A DNA stretch of 64,000 bases, from assembly GCF_020080835.1 (NCBI RefSeq), contig NC_058159.1, positions 27,996,474-28,060,473 of the forward strand. The letters run 5' to 3'. Origin of the DNA: Cotesia glomerata. Its lineage: Eukaryota; Arthropoda; Insecta; Hymenoptera; Braconidae. Below the pieces are notes generated by a model that was not told the DNA's origin, searched no databases, and saw nothing but the letters and a program-made list of their open reading frames with translations. The position numbers and the translations under genes were made by a program. Positions within the stretch are counted from its first letter, which is position 1. Each line of letters starts with the position of its first letter. Below, in pieces: positions 62,145 through 64,000 of this stretch.

Positions 62145-62965
62145 TTGAAATTAAGCTAGCCGACAAAAAATTTCATTTGTAAAAAACTTTAAAGCAAATT
62201 TCAAAAAATATTTTTTTGTTCCAATTTAATGAATAAAAAAATTAAAAACGTCGGCTAACTTTAGTATTGTTATTTTATTAATGACATTGAAATTGGCAGA
62301 CACTTGATCATTTCTTTTAATAAACTAGGTAAAAAAATTGCATTTATAATTTTTTAGAGCTTCTAAAGATGAAGCTAAATTAATTTATTTGTTAAAAAAT
62401 TTTTTAAAATTATCAGATGTCCTTTAATTTTAGTAAAATTTTTAGAAATTTTTTTTTATCACAAAAAAATTTTAAAAAAATTTAATTTGTAAAAAACTTG
62501 AAAAATTATAAATGCAATTTTTTAAAAATATTTTTTAGTAAGTACTAATTTAATAAAAAAAAAAATTAAAAACGTCGTCTAACTTTAGTATTGTTATTTT
62601 ATTAATGACATTGAAATTAGTAGACACTTGATCATTTTTTTATTTTTTTTTTATAATAAACTTGGTAAAAAAAATTGCATTTATTATTTTTTAGAGCTTC
62701 TAAAGATGAAGCTAAATAAATTTATTTGTTAAAAAATTTCTAAAAATTATCAGATGTCTCTCAATTTCAGTGAAATTTTTATTAATAAATTTTTAGTTTT
62801 TTTTTTTTTTTTTTTTTCTATTAAAAAAATTATAAAAAAATAAAAAAAAATTTTAATTTGTAAAAAAACTATAAATGTAATTTTTTAAAAATATTTTTTA
62901 ATAAGTACTAATTTAATAAATAAAAAAAATTTTTAAATGTCGACTAACTTTAGTATCAAAATTTA
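62145..62965. repeat. cluster of family J MITEs
   Basis: Repeated copies with GTCGGCTAACTTTAGTAT-type ends and TTGCATTTATAATTTTTTAG cores. Confidence 0.6.
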
Positions 62966-63034
62966 AATAAGTATTTAAATTGAAGTATTCAAAAAATTGT
63001 CATTTTTTTTAAAAATCATAGTTTCAGAAGATTA

Positions 63035-63540
63035 GATTAGATTAGATTAGATTAATTTTATTTATGCCAAGACCTAATGGCCGAATGGCAATTTATACAT
63101 AATAACTTACATGTTTATGTTTATACATAATTAATTGACTTAATAATGTAATAGCATATTTACAAGGTAGATTAAGAATTAACAATAATACAGCACTGAC
63201 TTATGAATTAGAGATAAAACATTAATTAAGTAAAAAATTAAAAACTGGACAGTTTACAGTAGTAACAAAATGAAAAGATAGAATAATAGAAGGAAGAAAC
63301 AAAAGGTATGCCCTGTACAATTAATGTAAATTAATAGCTCTACTATATGGTAATTTAAAGTGCACTTCAAACATCAAAGTTAAACAAGTAATCAAAAATT
63401 TTATTCTTAAAGACCTTTAAACTCGTTGAATTCATAATCTCAGCTGGCAAATGACGACATGTTTAAAAATTAAAAGAAGAAATAACATTGAAAATCAAGT
63501 AAAGTCAGTTCATTAATTAAATCTCTTGAAAATAAAAAAT
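63035..63540 (-). mobile_element. 3' end of a non-LTR retrotransposon with (AATCT)n tail
   Basis: Minus strand from about 63465 encodes LPAEIMNSTSLKVFKNKIFD then YLFNFDV and stop, a reverse-transcriptase C-terminus related to the remnant at 25135. An in-frame stop precedes it. About 300 bp of 3' sequence ends in GCCATTAGGTCTTGGCATAA and a tail of five AATCT repeats (63035-63058). Confidence 0.65.
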
Positions 63541-63884
63541 ATACAGTAATATTATACTCCTAAATATATAAATAATAATAAAAAATTTTAATTAGTAAAA
63601 AACTTGAAAAACTATAAATGCAATTTTTTAATACTAATTTAAATAAAAATAAAGTTAGCCGACATCTAAAAATTTTTATTTTTTTTTATTAAAGAATTAT
63701 TAAAAAAAATTTTTTTCACTTGTTAAAAACTTAAAAAACTATAATTTATAATTTATAATAGTTATAATTTATTAAAATAAAAAAATCAAAAATGTCGGCT
63801 AATTTTATTATTATCTAATTTAATGAATAAAAAAAATTTAGTATTGAAATTTAAATACTTACAGATTTTTTTAAATCATGGAGT

Positions 63885-64000
63885 CCCAGAAGACATGTTT
63901 AAAAATTGAAAGAAGAAATAACATTAGATTTAGATTTAGATTTTTGTTTATTTAATGCCAAGGCACAGACCAAATGGCAATTTCAATTACATAGTAAATA
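63885..64000 (-). mobile_element. second copy of the same retrotransposon end, cut by window edge
   Basis: ATTAGATTTAGATTTAGATT then TTATTTAATGCCAAGGCACA resembles the tail and terminal 3' sequence at 63035-63090, with a six-base AAATCT tail unit. Continues beyond 64000. Confidence 0.55.

Noticed and set aside
1..64000. Integrated virus or polydnavirus segment
   Set aside because: No viral structural, replication or virulence gene and no segment-excision motif was recognised. All non-host signal is transposon-type.

Overview
This is a eukaryotic, insect-type nuclear window. It is roughly three quarters A+T, its genes are split by GT-AG introns, and every recognisable protein is animal. The codon content and protein sequences fit a holometabolous insect. 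A hymenopteran is my best guess, but the species cannot be fixed from the sequence alone.

Genes, left to right. (1) 3352-15216 (+): five exons of an Islet-class LIM-homeodomain factor (tailup/islet), entered after its first exon, with both LIM domains, the homeodomain and the C-terminal region. (2) 21515-22166 (+): a compact two-exon UPF0488 (C8orf33-like) gene. (3) 23446-23518 (+): tRNA-Arg(ACG). (4) 23833-28765 (+): threonyl-tRNA synthetase in five exons. (5) 30436-46846 (+): a nine-exon d4/DPF gene (Requiem N-terminal domain, one C2H2 finger, tandem PHD fingers). (6) 51021-54782 (-): iodotyrosine deiodinase in three exons, convergent with d4. (7) 58341-58455 (+): the first coding exon of an unrecognised gene that runs off the window. 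These are developmental-regulatory and housekeeping genes. I see no operon-like or pathway link between them.

Most of the remaining sequence is transposon-derived. The most notable structure is a Helitron-like family, here called H1: five end-defined copies plus one fragment. Copies begin with TC after an A. They end with CTAG or CTAA before a T, usually just after a short GCAGTCAC/GTGACTGC hairpin. Inside, each carries 3-5 tandem units of about 230 bp that are themselves long imperfect palindromes. Two other Helitron-type ends are nested inside these arrays. Other insertions have readable target-site duplications: TA-flanked palindromic MITEs, an 888-bp hAT-like element with an 8-bp duplication, a TTAA-flanked piggyBac-like MITE, and a 678-bp element with a 4-bp duplication nested in another MITE. 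Several nestings give a clear order of insertion. Both introns of the deiodinase gene are almost wholly transposon.

Exon boundaries were set by reading splice dinucleotides, phase and family homology by eye. Family names rest on remembered homologues. No database search was possible.
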